64,000 nucleotides of DNA, from positions 249,368 through 313,367 of the forward strand of contig NZ_PDHM01000012.1 in NCBI RefSeq assembly GCF_002573715.1. Reading direction: 5' to 3'. Positions 62,934 to 64,000 of the stretch are shown here, one piece after another. The notes beneath the pieces are model-generated. The model was not told where the DNA came from and made no database searches. It saw nothing but the letters and a program-made list of their open reading frames with translations. Source of the stretch: Paenibacillus sp. EZ-K15. GTDB taxonomy: Bacteria; Bacillota; Bacilli; Paenibacillales; Paenibacillaceae. Numbering within the stretch: position 1 is the stretch's first letter; every line of letters starts with the position of its first letter. A program made the translations under genes and the position numbers.

Positions 62934-63716
62934 ATGAAACTGGACATCTACGATCATTTTCACAAGGATGAACGGGAATTTGTGGACCGGGCTTGGGAGT
63001 GGGTTGTCAATGCCGGACAATATCATGAAGCAAAACTGACGGATTTCCTGGATCCTCGGCAGCGATTCATTCTGGAATCGCTCGTGAATCGTCATCCGGA
63101 TGTGCATGCCATGTTTGATGGTGGACATGCTGATGCAGAACGCGTGCGGGCGTTGATCGCTCCGGATTACCGAGCGCTTGAAGGCGAGGATTTCAAGATG
63201 AAGGTGCTCAGCATCGCTTCCGGAGATCAGAAGTTTCTGGAGCTGGAGCATGGCGATTATATGGGTTCGATATTGGGTCTTGGCATTAAGAGATCGAAGA
63301 TCGGTGACATCCATGTGCTCGCGGACGGCTGCCATGCTGTCGTTGCTGACGATATTAGCGCGTTCCTCCATCTGAATCTCAGCCAGGTCCACCGGGTGCA
63401 TGTGATGACGGAACTGCTACCGCTGGACAAGCTTCAAGTTGCTCACACGAATTTTGAAACGATGGATATAACGGTATCTTCCATGAGACTCGACGGAATC
63501 GCCAGTGATGCATACCGAATCAGCCGTACGAAAATCGTGGTGCCAATCAAGGCTGGACGATGCCGCGTGAACTGGAAAGTAGAAGAGGATCCTTCCACGA
63601 ATTTAAAAGAAGGCGATGTCGTTTCCATCCAAGGATTTGGGCGGTTTAAAGTTTTGGAGACAGGAAGCCTGACGAAAAAAGGGCGGTACCGTATCAAGGT
63701 TGGGAAATATGCCTGA
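62934..63716 (+). CDS. ylmH: YlmH family RNA-binding protein (S4 domain)
   Basis: A 260-residue protein with an N-terminal YlmH-specific domain (AKLTDFLDPRQRFILESLVN, and HGDYMGSILGLGIKRSKIGDI) and a C-terminal S4 RNA-binding domain (about 182-250, VPIKAGRCRVNWK and EGDVVSIQGFGRFKV). Recent work on Bacillus links YlmH to rescue of stalled large ribosomal subunits; whether that holds here is inferred. Between ylmG and divIVA as in Bacillus. Confidence 0.92.
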   Translation: MKLDIYDHFHKDEREFVDRAWEWVVNAGQYHEAKLTDFLDPRQRFILESLVNRHPDVHAMFDGGHADAERVRALIAPDYRALEGEDFKMKVLSIASGDQKFLELEHGDYMGSILGLGIKRSKIGDIHVLADGCHAVVADDISAFLHLNLSQVHRVHVMTELLPLDKLQVAHTNFETMDITVSSMRLDGIASDAYRISRTKIVVPIKAGRCRVNWKVEEDPSTNLKEGDVVSIQGFGRFKVLETGSLTKKGRYRIKVGKYA

Positions 63717-63888
63717 CCTTTGAAGGAATTGCCGTTTTTTTGTCGAATGAGTACAAAGTAACATTCAAAATTACAATGGATTTACCGATAAATCGTAAAT
63801 GACCGCTATTGTCTTCACGGACGGGTGGTTTGGCTAACACAGCGGATGAACCGTCCTGTAAGGCCCATATATTTAGGAGGTGCACACC

Positions 63889-64000
63889 ATGCCATTGACG
63901 CCGCTTGATATACATAACAAGGAATTTGCCCGTCGAATTCGGGGTTATGATGAGGACGAGGTCAACGAGTTTTTGGATCAGATTATTAAGGATTATGAAA
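63889..64000 (+). CDS. divIVA: cell division initiation protein DivIVA (truncated by the window)
   Basis: Only the first 37 codons are present. The start [27 protein letters not shown] is the conserved N-terminal membrane-binding and dimer region of DivIVA, which marks poles and septa. TTAGGAGG precedes the ATG. The 172-nt gap after ylmH holds no clear terminator. Confidence 0.93.
   Translation, partial: MPLTPLDIHNKEFARRIRGYDEDEVNEFLDQIIKDYE

Overview
The window looks like a piece of a Paenibacillus-type (Bacillota, endospore-forming) chromosome. The evidence is gene order and content: a YaiI/YqxD-dnaG-sigA block, typA-ylaH-...-ylaJ-phoH, rsfA-panE-DUF3397, a full division and cell wall (dcw) cluster with built-in spoVD and a spoVE-like gene, spoIIGA-sigE-sigG, and the ylm-sepF-divIVA block. 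The base composition appears even, and there are no transposases, phage genes, CRISPR arrays, rRNAs or tRNAs. The genus is an inference from synteny and was not checked by any search.

Layout. 0.3-5.9 kb holds the macromolecular synthesis operon (DUF188 protein, primase, sigma-A), then trmK and a Nif3-like protein. 6.0-6.5 kb holds rnpB, whose fold reads as the ancestral type A and not the Bacillus type B. 6.6-11.3 kb is a set of small genes: a spore coat protein, a membrane-anchored subtilase on the minus strand, YpuI, a DUF1540 protein, a small membrane protein and a lytic transglycosylase. 11.5-13.9 kb is a cysteine desulfurase/ThiI pair for tRNA thiolation. 14-16.2 kb has two divergent TerC paralogues and a LiaF-like membrane protein. 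16.3-22.4 kb follows the Bacillus yla region (typA, ylaH, LCP protein, YhcN/YlaJ lipoprotein, PhoH ATPase). 22.6-27.9 kb has an orphan binding protein facing a CwlO-like coiled-coil protein, a DUF2626 gene, rsfA, ketopantoate reductase and DUF3397. 28.1-33.8 kb is a five-gene oligopeptide ABC transporter operon, lying between DUF3397 and bshC. A Thermotoga/archaeal-like S-adenosylhomocysteinase follows bshC.

37.1-56.9 kb is the dcw cluster: mraZ rsmH ftsL pbpB spoVD murE murF mraY murD spoVE/ftsW murG murB murA divIB ftsA ftsZ. It covers almost the whole cytoplasmic route from UDP-GlcNAc to lipid II (murC is the obvious absentee) together with the division machinery. 57.3-60.1 kb carries the mother-cell sigma-E with its processing protease and the forespore sigma-G. 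60.2-64 kb carries ymxH, pgeF, ylmE, sepF, ylmG, ylmH and the truncated start of divIVA.

Regulation visible in the sequence: three AAAGTGG direct repeats at 10-bp period before mraZ (MraZ boxes), a near-consensus sigma-H promoter before ftsA, Spo0A-box-like sites and a long-spacer promoter before spoIIGA, and a set of perfect or near-perfect hairpins without T-runs at four gene boundaries inside the dcw cluster, three of which flank the sporulation genes spoVD and spoVE. Many genes use TTG or GTG starts set by good Shine-Dalgarno sequences, and spoIIGA probably starts at CTG. I found no clearly new multi-gene defence or biosynthetic system; the most interesting items are the rnpB class, the dcw hairpins and the non-standard spoIIGA start.
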